NCBI RefSeq assembly: GCF_029962835.1
Contig: NC_080574.1
Location: 20,124,001 to 20,188,000, forward strand
DNA from: Magnolia sinica
Taxonomy: Eukaryota > Streptophyta > Magnoliopsida > Magnoliales > Magnoliaceae
Length of the DNA: 64,000 nucleotides
Reading direction: 5' to 3'
The notes below the pieces were generated by a model. That model had not been told where the DNA came from, did no database searches, and was given only the letters and a program-made list of their open reading frames with translations. The translations under genes were made by a program, and so were the position numbers. This document shows, one piece after another, positions 43,914 to 56,093 of this stretch; position 1 is the first letter of the stretch; each line of letters starts with the position of its first letter.

Positions 43914-45964
43914 ACATGTTCCAAGCAACCAAGGAGGTGCACGTCCAAGCACTTTTAAGAGAGAAAAGAGTGTGTTGTGTGGCCCACTTCCTATCCCAAA
44001 ATCTATCATCCTAGCCCTTTAATCCTCATCACCTTCCATCAAAGTGAGACACAAGAAGATTGGCGTTCCATCGGACCAAGAAGATCGAACGGTGGGTGTT
44101 TTATAGGCATAGATTTAATGTTTTAATGATGGGCCAAGTAGGGCCTACCGATTGATGGTATGGATCTCACTTTGGACCCTAGATGTGGCCAATGGCCCAC
44201 TATGATTCTCATGATCATTCCATAATGGGGCCATTCTCCATGGACCCCCATCATGATGTTTACTTTCTAGTTTGAAAGAGGTCATCTAGACCTTCCATTT
44301 TGGTGGAGAAGGAATCTTCACCATTAATTTTTGATTTGGTGGGCCCATATGTATTGGGACCCACTTGATGTATGATTGAAATGTATGAAAGGGAGGGCTC
44401 ATAGTGTCAGGGTCCCTCCATCGCACGTGTCCCTTTCTCTCTCTCTCCCGCTCTTTTTCATTTTTTGTGATGATGGGGCAGTGTGACCCACTCGGATGGA
44501 CCCCACCTTGATATATGTCTTATCCACACCATCCAACCTTTTGGTGGCCTACCTAGGCAACACGCCTGCAGGTGGGGCCCACCTTAGAAATGTGTTGTAA
44601 CCAAACCGTCTAGCGTCCCTGGATGCTGGACATGGCACATAGTGAAGTGTGAACTAACCGTGTGGTGTGCTGACCGGCTAACCAAACAATATATATATAT
44701 ATATTAGCTTGATTCAACAAGCTTTTGGTGGGCCGCTCATGTAGGCCCCACCTTGAAGTATGGGTCTAATCCACACCGTCCATTCTATTTCCCAATTTAT
44801 TTTAGGCGTTGAGCCGAAAAATGAAGCCAATCCGATTTTCTAGCGGGCCATAGCATAGAAAATAGTAGTTTCTACCGTTAAAATCCATTAGGGCCCACTC
44901 TGATGTTTCTATACACCAAAAAACATCGCATATTGCGCTCATTTGGTCAGTCTTGAGCCATAGAATCCAATGGATGGAGTGGATTCACCTGATGCGGGGC
45001 CCACCTAGGAAAAAGCACAAAAAAATTATTTTTCAAAAAAAAATAATACAAACAGCAGACGCTGCTGCTGGATGTCCAAAGGACGCTGCAACAGCGTCCT
45101 GCTGCGTCGCTGGCAAAGATGAAGGGACCGTGGGTCCAACCGTGGGCCCCACTGTGATGTGTGTTGGACACCAACACCGTGCATTTTGTGGGCCCCTTCT
45201 AGTGGTGAGCCACCCTAAAAATCAGCCGTGCAAGGAACTCAGGTGGCCCACACTACAAGGAACAATGAGGATTGAACGTCTGCCATTGAAACCCTTTTGT
45301 TGTCACAGAAGTTTTGGATCAATATGAAATTTATTTTTCCTCTTCATTCAAGTCCCTGTGACCTTATTAACAGATTGGAGGGTAGATAAATGTTATGGTG
45401 GGCCCCACGTGGGACCCACTGATGTATGTATTGTAATCCACACCTTCCATCAGTTTGGACCCCACCATGAGGTATGTACTTTATCTATGTCGTCCATCCC
45501 TATGGGACCCACCATGATGCATGTGTTGCATCCAAACCGTCCAACCATTTTGAAAGATAATTTTAACGATTGAGATAGAAGAAAAATGAGACAGATCCAG
45601 TTATCAGGTGAACCATATTGCAGAAAAACAGTGGATTTGAACGTCCACCATTAAACCCTTGGACTTCAAAGTTTGGACCAATATAATATTTATTTTTCCT
45701 CTAAGTCCAGGTCTTTGTGACCTTATGAATAGGCTGGATGGGAAATAAACCCTATGATGGGGCCCACTGGAATTTAACCATGGAAATCATTATTACCACG
45801 GTTAGATATGGTATGATCCAGTTGATCTTTTGATATGATTCATTTTTATATAATACTCTATATTGATCTCTAAAAATAGATGAGTTGGGCTCGGCCCATT
45901 CAAATTGGCCCATTTGATTCGGCCCATTTGATTAGGCCCAATGTGATATATGAGACCCGTTGTT

Positions 45965-46075
45965 GAGGCCCACCTTGATGTGATGTATGAGGCCCGTTGT
46001 TGAGGCCCACCTTGATGTGATGTATGAGGCCCGTTGTTGAGGCCCACCTTGATGTGTATAAGACTCATTTGATGT
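45965..46075. repeat. 37-bp tandem repeat
   Basis: Three units starting GAGGCCCACCTTGATGTG at 45965, 46002 and 46039, spaced 37 bp. They are inside the nested LTR-like element. Confidence 0.85.
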
Positions 46076-47816
46076 ATTTAAGGCCCATGGGTTGAGGCCC
46101 AATGGGATGTATATAAGGTCTATTGCAATGCGTGGTTCCACCATAGTTTGTGTAATGATGTTTATAACGGGCTGTGCCTTGGGAGCAATGATGGTTTGAC
46201 GTCTACATTATAAGAATAATGTTGGTTAAATGTCCATATTGTATCTCTCCCTAGGGCCCATTGATAGGCCCATACTTGTTGTGTAAGCCGTCTGGACCCA
46301 TCTTCGTTGTGAGGATAGTTCATCACCATATAACATGTTTAGTATAACTCCATGATTCGTGCCCATACGTATCATATGTATGCTTGATATGAGGAATGTT
46401 TGATCATAGCATAAGCCATTGGGCTGAGACATTTACGGGACTCTTTATGAGACGGAGTGCCCCACATGATCGCGTGGTACGCGTAGGATTGTTGCATGAC
46501 TGGACGGTGTGACTCATGCATCTCGCATATGTGTGACATGATCATTATACGCCCTAGCGACATTAGGGTCGTGGCCTCCACAGGCATATTGTGGATGGCC
46601 GGAATGGATATCGAAAATATTAGCTCTAGCACTGTGGGCACGTAGAATGTCCTTGGGTGAAAATTCCATAACCTTTTTGGTACCAGGAGATGCTCCAACG
46701 TCTAGACTGAGTGGATACACGAGCGCCCGAGTGCTGAATGCCAGTAGACTGCGTCTCCCACTGTGTCGTGGTCGGTTGGAAGGGGGTGTGGCCTTATCTG
46801 TCCGAGTGAGGGGGTTGTAAGCTAGGCTGAGTTTGACCAGCTCGTAAATGAGTCTGTTATCAACGAGCTGAGTAGGTATTGGCAGAATACTGGTCAGGCG
46901 GATAGTGTGGTCTTTTTCACTCGCTGGGCTGTGCTGCTAGGGAGGCAGCAGTCAGTGTGGAGTGTACTAGACCCCGGTGATATTTCAGAGAGGAACTGTA
47001 CTGATATATGTATTAGATGAGGACTGACATGCTTGTATTGCATCTCGCATATGACATTTGGCTACGTAGGCCTCGCATCGCATGGCCTTGGTATGACCGA
47101 TAACATTCATGCATTGCATCGCATAGCCTTGGTACGACTGATAGTATTCATGGACTTACCAGCATATTTTCGCATTACTCTAATACTGCATACTTAGCAC
47201 TTGCCCTGCGCACACACTTACACCACCGTCTAAGCTTTTGTAAGCTTATGCATGACTATTACGTGCAGGTGACGTTGGATTGCAACAGCGCTGAGGCAGG
47301 AGTGCGCATCAGATTATTTTAGAGCCTTTTGATCACTTTGTATTTCCATTTCTGCATTGTACTTAAAGTTTTTGATATAGTGGATATATGGTGATGTTGT
47401 TTTGTGACTTGGTTATGCTTGTGATTATGCTCCAAAAAAAATCATACTGAAAATCCTCCTTATAGGATCTCAGGATCGGAATTTGGCATATGACTGCCGA
47501 GAGCCGAGAATGGGACACTACGAAGGCTGTCGGCGCCAGATTCGGTGATCGGAAATTTTGTGAGCCCGTTTTTCAAGTTTGGGACGTGACAATAAACCAA
47601 GTCCCTTAAGTAACTAGAGGATGAGTTTTTTTCAAGTGGAGGGGTCTAATGTAGAACATGTTATAGATACATTCCTAGCATGGCTAGATCAAAAGAAAGT
47701 GGACCGTAAATTAATCATAACTTTTATCTGGGTATCGTTACGACACACCAGACCGAGTATCATGAACCGAAGCTGCACGAGAACTGGAGGATGAGTTCTT
47801 TTGAAGTGGAGGGGAC

Positions 47817-48498
47817 TGTTGTAGAGGGGGTCGCAGACACTTTCATGTCCAAGATGGATCAGAGAAGGTCCGATCAGAGGCAGAAGTCATCAAGACCGTT
47901 CGAACCTTAAAACAGACATATCTCGCAAATCAAAATGAGTTACTCGATGTACCATATATGATTTTGGGGTAAGAGGAGCTACTTTAGCCAACTAACTTGG
48001 CAATGTCAGGCTGCCCATGCCGAATTTGCGAGATTCCATCATATCGAGGGCTGAATTCCATGTTTAATTCCGTTTTTACTATTTATAGTAAGTTTTAGTT
48101 TGATTATAACTCTTCATCCATTAGGCTTTAGGAGTTGTATCCAACATGAAAAGTGCTTAGAATAATTAGGAGAATAACGTGGTTAAGCCACATAGGACAC
48201 TTACTATAAAAATAAATTTACTATTTATAGTAAGTTACGAATTTTAGGGAGTTTTAGTTATAGTTTGCCTCTGATTTCTCTCTCATTGCTTAATATCCCT
48301 ATTTAAAGGTTTGTGAACTCGTTTATTTTATTCATCAATCATTCAAGAAGTTTCTTTCATATATCTTAAAATTATTTCTATTTCTTTTCCTCTTGATTCA
48401 AGAAGTCTCTGTGAGAGGTCCAGAGAATCTTCGTGGATTCAGAGTAGTTATCCTTGAGGAAGACGGTGATCGACCTCATCACATTCATCCCTGCATCA
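47817..48498 (+). repeat. Gypsy 3' LTR
   Basis: Starts TGTTGTAGAGGGGGTCGC right after AAGTGGAGGGGAC and ends CATCCCTGCATCA. Differs from the 5' LTR by scattered substitutions, so the insertion is not brand new. Confidence 0.85.
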
Positions 48499-50029
48499 AT
48501 AGGCTTCCAACTTTTGGTGGGCATAAGTATGACCCGCATCTGGTAACGTTCTACCAGGATCGACATTTCTTCTAGGAAAGGCCCTAAGGATCGACCATGT
48601 ATTTTGCGAATGCAATGAATGATGTATAAATTTATCATTTTCATATTTGTTCATATATACTTGTTTGAATGAAATGTAAGTATGAGATTTCAAATTATAT
48701 TTCATGAATTTAAATATGAGAATATAAATTAACATGCAACAGAATTTCATACATATCATTATTAGTCAAAATAATACTTTAAACTGGTTATTCATCAGTC
48801 AAACCACACATATAAATATATGAACACATCAACAAATCTCATTTTAATTTATATAAACATGAGACACGTTGGGTTACTCACTTAAATCTAATAGTGTGAA
48901 ATCCACAAGGTAATCAGGCTGGTTTGAATTCAAAAATCATATTAATTATATTCACAATATTGTTATTCATCTGGTTATATTACACAGTGGGGCCCACCTT
49001 TTATTAACATCTTCAGTGGCCAAACCCGAAATGACCAAATAATTGAAATTTTCATATATAATATATTCATTAAATTCAATTATCAAAATTTAGATTTTTT
49101 TTAAAAAAAATTCTGTTAAGACATTTATCGATTAATGCCATCGAATCAAGAAAATACACCTTAAGGCACACAGATCATTAGACGAAATTTAACACCTTGA
49201 TCTATTGATCAAAGATCAATCGACGGTACTTAGATTAACTCGATTAAAATAGAAAATTTGAGGATTTTCTTTGGTTATGAGTCTTGGGTCCATTTAACCA
49301 ATTTAAACAGATCTACACTCGTCATTGCTCACTCATTGGTCAAACACCATATAAGACCAATTGATTTGCTAATTTGAACCATTTATATGCTTATTTACAC
49401 ATAGATTCTGAAATTGAATGGCAAATAATTATTTGGGGTGGCCCACTAGATGATTAGATCATCTAAATTCTTGAGGTCTTAGCATACTTTGCCTCTACAC
49501 ATTAGATGAATGGTGTGGATCTGACCACACATATACCAATGGCCTATATCTTCCTTCTACGCAATAATCATATAGCCAATCTGGCCCGTTCATTGCGTTG
49601 TCCAAATAATTAAATCCTCAATTTATCAAAATTGATAATAACTAATCTATCTTACAAATTTAAATTTATCATCATTCATATAAAGCAATTCATTGTGCCG
49701 AAACTAGACTATTTGCACAACAAAATGATCATCTCCATTCAAGTGTATATAACGGCCAGAGGACTAATGCAAACCGTTCATCGCACCCATTAGGCCACAT
49801 ATTACATTCGAACTATAAAAATTATAAAAGTACCAACCTGAAATTGATTTCCCACCAACATTCTCTGTCTCCCTCATTTAGGAGGTTGAGAGATACGGGG
49901 AGAATTAAAGAGATAAAAGGAAAAAGTATCAGGGATAGATATAAGATAGAAAATTAGGATTAGATTTGGATTAGAGAAAGATGAGATATTCTCAAATTCA
50001 TTTTTTTTTTTCTCAGGCATTACAACCCA

Positions 50030-50455
50030 TCATGATATATTTGTTTGATCCATGTCATCCATCCATTTTACAAGCTCATTTTAAGGCATGGGCCCAAAAT
50101 TGAGAAGGATCCAAAGTACAAGTGGACCACACTACTTGAAATAGGGGGAATTAAATGCCCATCGTTTATAGCTTCTCGAGGGCACAAAAGTTTTGGATAA
50201 AGGTGATATTTGTATTTGCCCTTTATCCATGTCTGTTTGACTTTTTGATCGGTTTGGATTACAGCTACATATCATTGTGTCCTTAAGAAGTTTTGAACTG
50301 TCAACGGTGGACATCACTATCCACCACGTTTCTTGTGGTGTGGTCGATGTTATAACTACCTTATTTTTTAGTTCATGACTCAAAATGAGCTAGCAAGATG
50401 AATGGATGACGTGGTTCATGCACATACATCATGATGGGACCCACACATTGTTGTT
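50030..50455. mobile_element. Quasi-palindromic family copy
   Basis: From CCATCATGATATATTTG to CATACATCATGATGGGACCC, with AAGTGGACCACACTACTTG and TTCTTGTGGTGTGGTCGATG between. Abuts LTR-like element A. Confidence 0.62.
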
Positions 50456-51039
50456 GCTTAATCTCCCTTCATTTTTAAAAGGGCAATTTAAAAAAGTGAG
50501 GCTTAAATACAAGGTTAATTCTTCTTCTATCAGTCAGTTGTAAAAGTCATGATTACATATTTACCCCTATTTAATAAAGAAAAAAAAATGAAATTGACAA
50601 TTATAAAGTAGGCTTGAATTTTACCACATATGTCAATGAATTTAGAATATTTTGAAATTGGCAATTATCAAGGGTTGGATTGAATTTTACTCAGTGAATT
50701 TTACCCAGTGGCAAAGCTGAGTGGAATCAATGAGGCCATGACAAAATGAGATTTGATTGGGCCATGTGCCATTTGTTAGAAATGGGGCCCTCTTGTGATT
50801 TTTTTTTTTCCCATGCGAGTATGCCGTTGGCATTCTCTCTTTTCCCTATGGGTAGCCTACACCTTCAACTTGTTAAGAAAAATGGATTTAAATTTTTAAA
50901 AAAAAAATTGTTTTCCTTATCATATGGTTTTGGGTTTTTCCTTTTGTTGGGTTTAATCTCATATTGAAATTGAGATGAAATTTTTACGCATTTATATTAT
51001 AATCATCCACTTATTGTTTGTATTGAGAATCAAGAGTAT

Positions 51040-51327
51040 GCCTTGGGTGCAACTTCATACACGCACCGGCACGGACCACGGTCATGATCGTAGCGATGCT
51101 TTGTGTAGTGTGTCCTTGATTGGACAGTTTTTTTTTTCTCTACATGGGTAATGTCGTGATCATGCACATATGGACAGAAAATTGCCTAGAGTGCAACCTC
51201 ACATACGCGTGGGCGTGGGCCACAGTCATGATCATAGCGAGGCATTGTGTAGTGTGTCTTTGATTGGATAGTTTTTTTTTTCTCTACATGGGTGATGCCG
51301 TGATCAGGCACATATGGATAGAAAACT
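51040..51327. repeat. 144-bp tandem duplication
   Basis: Two units starting GCCTTGGGTGCAAC (51040) and GCCTAGAGTGCAAC (51184). Shared words include GTCATGATCGTAGCG/GTCATGATCATAGCG and TTTTTTTTTCTCTACATGGG. Moderate divergence between units. Confidence 0.88.
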
Positions 51328-51454
51328 ATCATCGACCAATATTTAATGTGCCGACATGCATTTATTACACCACCCGCATGCGCTTAGAGCCCAACAATCA
51401 TCTCTTAATTCTTTATAAAAGCAACTTGTTTTCTCATAGAAACCACTTCGAAAA

Positions 51455-51458
<4 letters not shown>

Positions 51459-51496
<38 letters not shown>
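51459..51496. repeat. (CT)n microsatellite
   Basis: A pure CT run of about 38 bp. Confidence 0.93.
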
Positions 51497-51502
<6 letters not shown>

Positions 51503-51936
51503 CCTCTGGATTCTCTCTGCAATATTTATTTGAGCAAATTAATACGAGCAGCCTTGGATTCGTGTGGTTGAGATTGTGAGTATACCTGATCAAATCCATT
51601 GATATTAGATAAGAGTTATTATATTTCAGAATCCAATGTATCATAAATTTTCTTTGTGGGATAAATTTATCTTTAAGATAGCTAGCGAATGTATACCTCA
51701 ACTCTCAAAATTATTCTTTTATTATTTCTGATTTTGATTTTTGATTTTTCTACGGTATTTTAAAACCAACAAAATTCCTAGTAAGATAGAATGTTGGGAG
51801 TTGATTGGCTCATGGATAAATTTATCTTTAAGACATCAATGTATACCTCACCTCTTTCTTACAGCTAATTTGATCTCAAACCTAAGACCTCCATATTAAA
51901 ACAAGCCTTGCCAACCAAATAGTCATGGGCTTGAGC

Positions 51937-52516
51937 TAGAGGTGTACACAAACCAGGCTACCTTGGTTAGCTCGCTCGACTCGACTCAAAAAAGCTTGAT
52001 TTGACTCAATTCGAAGCTGAGTTCGAGCCGAGTTGAGATGATTTTTTTAGCTCGAAAATGAGTTCGAGCTGGCCCCAGCTCGACTCGACTCGGATCAAAC
52101 CCAGCTCGAATCGAACTCAAACCGAACTAATTCGATGACTCAGTTACTTTGATATTGATGTTGCTCACCAAGTGTTTGATGAAATGACTCAACGAAGTGT
52201 GGCTAGTGGCAAGGAAGGTATTTATATGAAACAAATATCCTTTTTTACTTGATTTTTATGTTGCTTAGAAGGTGTTTGATAAAATACCTGAAAAGCCTTT
52301 GTTGTTGCTTTACATACAGTGGGATTTTGAAGGTATAGTCCAGGTGTTTGTGGAAATGCTGCACAGGTGAACTCGGCTCGATATTGGCTCGAACTCGGCT
52401 CGAGCTGGCCCGAGCTGCTGACTGAACAGAGCTGAGCTGGCCAGTCAGGCTCTAGGACTGAGCCGAGCGTCGAACTAAGGCCAGCTCGACTCAGTTCGAC
52501 TCGATGTACACCCCTA
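51937..52516. mobile_element. hAT-type element, second copy, without LEA2 cargo
   Basis: The ends are TAGAGGTGTAC and GTACACCCCTA. The 8-bp flanks are GCTTGAGC (51929-51936) and GATTGAGC (52517-52524), one mismatch. Subterminal GAGCT/CTCGA-rich arms match the element at 28574-29499 in inverted orientation. The core GATATTGATGTTGCTCACCA and GATTTTGAAGGTATAGTCCA corresponds to the sequences that border the LEA2 fragment there. Confidence 0.83.
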
Positions 52517-52524
52517 GATTGAGC

Positions 52525-53262
52525 TTATATCCAACGTATCTTGACTTTCCATTTTCCTAGTTTTATCACAATTTTAAGACTTTTAAATCATCAAGGTATT
52601 AAATTTTACAATAGGACCTTTCCCACGTATCTAATTTTTTAGTTTTGAATAGAATTTTTATAAAAGCTATTTTAAGGGAAGATCAACACATGCATCATGT
52701 TACATGTTGCATTTGGCCACCACGAGATTTTGCTGAGTATAGTGCGACCATGGCATGTGTTCCTTTTTGTCAGTGTCACACATTTTCATTTTTGGTTCGT
52801 CCTAACATTATTCTACAAATATCATCTAGAAGGCAAAGCCCAATGTGCATCCAATGATGGACATGTGAACAGAGGAATCATTAGGCCTGCATCATCACAG
52901 GATGGGTGTAATGTCCTACATCACCCCCTAATTCTTATAGGTAGGGCCCACGGTTAGTTAATCTGGATGGTTGATTTGATGGGCCCCATGATGGATCTAG
53001 CCCTGAAAATCTGAAGGAACATAATCCTTTGATCTGGTACATTGAAAATGGGCAACGGTCCTCATTCAATAGAAAGGGCCTAAAAGTTATATGGCTAGGA
53101 TCTTCTGAGATGGGATGGTTCCCTACCCCATCCATGATGGGTACAACGGATCAACGGTCTGAATTAACGATCGATGCCACACACTATATGGAGTATGGAC
53201 CTACGTAGGATATATACCTTTGAGAATGTTGTGAGACTAGCGAGGAAAGTGAGTTGTACCGT

Positions 53263-53307
<45 letters not shown>

Positions 53308-54225
53308 TCTCGGTGCATCAAAGAGGGTGGGCCCCACAGCAAGCACGCCAAAACGAGCCAGTGACGTTCCTCGTAGGGAGATGTGCTTATGTCATGCACC
53401 TCGAATAAACGCGTCAGTTACCACCAACTAGTGTGAGGAATGGCAGGATCATACTCGAGTCCTCAGTTCTGAAAAGTAGGGCCCACGTTTATGTAATCCA
53501 TGTAATTGGTCTGTCGTGCCTCATTGTGGGTGAACAACGATCCAAAAGTCTCATTGATGAGACAAACACTAACCTTCCATGTTATGATCCAGAATGGACG
53601 GTTAAGAAGACAAATACAACAACGCTCCACATGCAACATTGGTATCTAGGGTGGAGATTTTTTTCTGCATAATCCATCGACGTAGGACAACGTCCGAATG
53701 GTGGGGCTAACCAGAACATGGCCCCACCTGTCACGACTGAAAACCAAAGTGGAGTGGGAAACTGCAGTAGAAGGTGAGAAACGTGCGTGTCAATCGCTTG
53801 TTGGAGAAACCATACACACAAACACACACCTTTACCTTTAATGGCTAAAGGTGAGGAGGGGCCTCGTGCTAGTGAGTGAAATCAATCCACCAGCAGAGGC
53901 TACGAAGATCATGTACTTCAGGAGGTGGGCCCCACCATGGATAGTTCATGGACGGTCCTCTTTTTCTATAAAGTCTATCTTAATCATTCAAAAGATGGAC
54001 TTGAATGTAAACTGTTGACTATTCAATGACTTGATCTGTCCATAAATCGAATGGATAAGATCTCGTGTGTCAACTCCTACTTTTCACATTGCCTATCGAT
54101 GGTGGTACCCTCTTCTTGACTATCCGACATCGACTAAGGCCTACCAAAATTTCGGGTTGGGCCAGTCAGGTTCCGGTTGAACCCCTTGAAACGTCCTCCC
54201 GACTACAGGAACTTCCTGTAGTCCG
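52525..54225. other. Intergenic stretch, no gene seen
   Basis: Contains a compound (CT)n(CA)n microsatellite at about 53267-53308. The rest has only short frames and scattered GTGGGCCC words. No gene is supported. Confidence 0.4.
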
Positions 54226-54665
54226 AACCTATGTGGGGACCACAGAGATTCCCATGATAAATCCACTCCGTCCATTAGTTTCTCAACCTTACAACAGGAC
54301 AGGACACTAAAAATCAGGTAGATTAAATACTCATGTAAGCCACACGTCAGGAAACTGTGAGATTGGAAATTTCAACCGTTGTAAACTTTCTGTAGCCCAC
54401 AATGATGCATATACGCCATCTAAACCGTTCATAATGTTATTGACATTGGGATAATATGTAGGCACAAATATCGTCCTGATTCAAAACTTCCGTGGGCCCC
54501 ACAAACTTTCCAATGGTAGGCGTTCATCCACGCCGTTTCCTGTCGTGTGGCATACAAGAGTTTTGGATCTTCTTGATATTTGGATTCCCGTCCTATTGTG
54601 AGGTGGAGAAACTAACGGATTGAGTGGATTTCTCACGGGAATATTTGTGGGCCCCACATAGCTTC
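54226..54665. mobile_element. Quasi-palindromic family copy (variant)
   Basis: Left part CTATGTGGGGACCACAGAGA, TCCCATGATAAATCCACTCC; right part inverted as GAGTGGATTTCTCACGGGAA, GTGGGCCCCACATAG. Central words AAACTTTCTGTAGCCCACAA and CAAAACTTCCGTGGGCCCCA follow the family layout. A longer outer inverted repeat is possible but not traced. Confidence 0.58.
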
Positions 54666-55254
54666 CCTATCAATAGAACTTCATCTGGCCGGGGCACAGT
54701 CAATCCGCGTCCCCTTGAAAAGGCGGGTAATTTTATGCTATCTATCACTAACCTTTTTTTATTTAACGATGGTAAAATTTATTTTACCAAAATACATCTC
54801 TATTCATATGGACAAACTCATAAAGATAAAAATACATTTACTTTTTTTAACTGCTTTACTCTAAAAGCTCGGAGCATTTTTGTTCAAGACCTTTCCGTAA
54901 TCTAAAAGTTTACTCTCATAATAAAAATTTTCAGCCGTTGAAAAAAATTTTAAAAAAAAAAAAGCATAAAAGGAAAGTGCCTACAGTGCTAATTTTTTCA
55001 AAGACTAGCTCGCAAAGGCGGAGACGAGGAACAGATATAAAAGACTCGTCCGATTCGGATCGACTCGTTCAGTCCCGAGTCAGGCTAACCCTTGGTATCA
55101 AACCGGTTCTGGTTCTAGTGGATCCGAGTCGCATCAGACTCGCCCGAGTCTTAAAACCATAACTATAAGAAGATGTAAATTTTAGAAATTTCTTTATTAT
55201 GACGTCATGTGATGCGTCTAACTCACATGACATGAATCTTGGATTAAGATTAAA

Positions 55255-55625
55255 AGTCCAATACAAGGGCAGAAGGTGACGGTTTGACACGAAGGCACTA
55301 CGTACACGTTGCATACAAGCTACTCAAATTAGACCGTCCAAATTTTAAATCTAAGTTAGATTGATCAAAAACTGAATTTTATGATTAGTTGATTTATCTA
55401 GCTATCGGATTTGTGGACATTTAATGGACGGTTGAAATGAAAACAAGCCAGCGATGCATGATTCATCGAATATGTGTCCACAAATCAGAGGTTAGGATTG
55501 TTCCACCAATCTGATTTTGGGATGATAATCTGTCTGCACTGGATTTGTAATTTGAGTTAGTGTTGACAGGTGTTCAGCTTTCGGAGTGCCTTGTATCAAT
55601 CATGACACTCCGCCAGAGTATCAAA
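55255..55625. mobile_element. Second MITE family, copy 2
   Basis: Diverged relative of 24661-25036. Left CGAAGGCACTACGTACACG and ACTCAAATTAGACCGTCCAA; right CGGAGTGCCTTGTATCAATC and CACTCCGCCAGAGTATCAAA. Non-coding. Confidence 0.6.
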
Positions 55626-56090
55626 TAAGAGAAATGATCCCGTGGGATTTACGTATTTAAAACCTTTCCATGCGCCTGCTTGCATTTGTATTTAAAATGT
55701 TCGTACTGGTGGGATGATCCAATCATTAATAGAAGATAGGTCTACTCACGGATGTTTAGAACCAGCGGATTGCTGTGGATTTTGCATTGAAGTGGAAGGA
55801 AAGTAGCCTGAACCTAATGGACGGTCCAGATTGGTGATATGGATGCCAATACTCGTAATACGGCTGGTATGCATGGGAAGTTTTCGATACACTTGAATCC
55901 ACCAGATCATATCTAATAATTCCCCTGGCTTCAGGGAGCTTAGCTACTGGAGCCTACGTAAGCACACATTCTGAATGACACACGTGCGCGAGATCCCAGC
56001 ATTTCATCGCTGGACACATTTCAGATCCTAAAAATAAGAGTCAAGTGGGCCATTGCGTACGAATAAACGGACAGCTCTTGCACAAGGAAG
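55626..56090. other. Intergenic stretch, no gene seen
   Basis: No frame, RNA or complete element recognised. Confidence 0.4.
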
Positions 56091-56093
56091 CGG

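Larger units (their letters stand above)
43433..47591 (+). mobile_element. Nested solo-LTR-like element, 4.16 kb
   Basis: Starts TGTAAGGCCCATATCCTAG and ends GGGACGTGACA (TG...CA). It is flanked by ATGAA (43428-43432) and ATAAA (47592-47596), a 4-of-5 match. No gag or pol was found inside. The length fits the long LTRs of Tekay/Del-type gypsy elements, a tentative assignment. Inside are a CT microsatellite (43876-43911), a SINE-tail fragment (44635-44690), several quasi-palindromic copies (about 44715-45890) and a 37-bp tandem repeat (45965-46075). Confidence 0.62.
41584..48498 (+). mobile_element. Ty3/gypsy LTR retrotransposon, defective, with nested insertion
   Basis: The LTRs are 41584-42266 (683 bp) and 47817-48498 (682 bp), both TG...CA and highly similar. 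The flanks GTAGG (41579-41583) and ATAGG (48499-48503) match at 4 of 5. A primer-binding site for initiator methionine tRNA (TGGTATCAGAGC) is at 42269-42280. A polypurine tract (AAGTGGAGGGGA) lies just before the 3' LTR. The internal region has only decayed gag, protease, the start of reverse transcriptase and a piece of integrase. A 4.16-kb LTR-like element is inserted at 43433. Confidence 0.88.
40813..50024 (+). mobile_element. Solo-LTR-like element A, split by a nested gypsy element
   Basis: The outer layer runs from TGACGCCCCAAAATTAAAG at 40813 to GGCATTACA at 50024. It is interrupted at 41584-48498. Its own sequence (40813-41583 plus 48504-50024) is about 2.29 kb and is matched, inverted, by element B at 59143-61465 (2.32 kb). 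TG...CA-type ends and a CGCCCC start suit a long LTR. No internal retroviral-like genes belong to this layer. The target duplication was not found, so the borders are approximate. Confidence 0.65.
50456..51936. other. Intergenic stretch with tandem duplication and microsatellite
   Basis: No gene seen. Contains the 144-bp tandem duplication at 51040-51327 and a CT run at 51459-51496. Confidence 0.45.

Noticed and set aside
43516-44022. 168-codon plus-strand frame ending in a Ser/Leu run
   Set aside because: The Ser-Leu run is the CT microsatellite translated, and the frame lies inside an LTR-like element.
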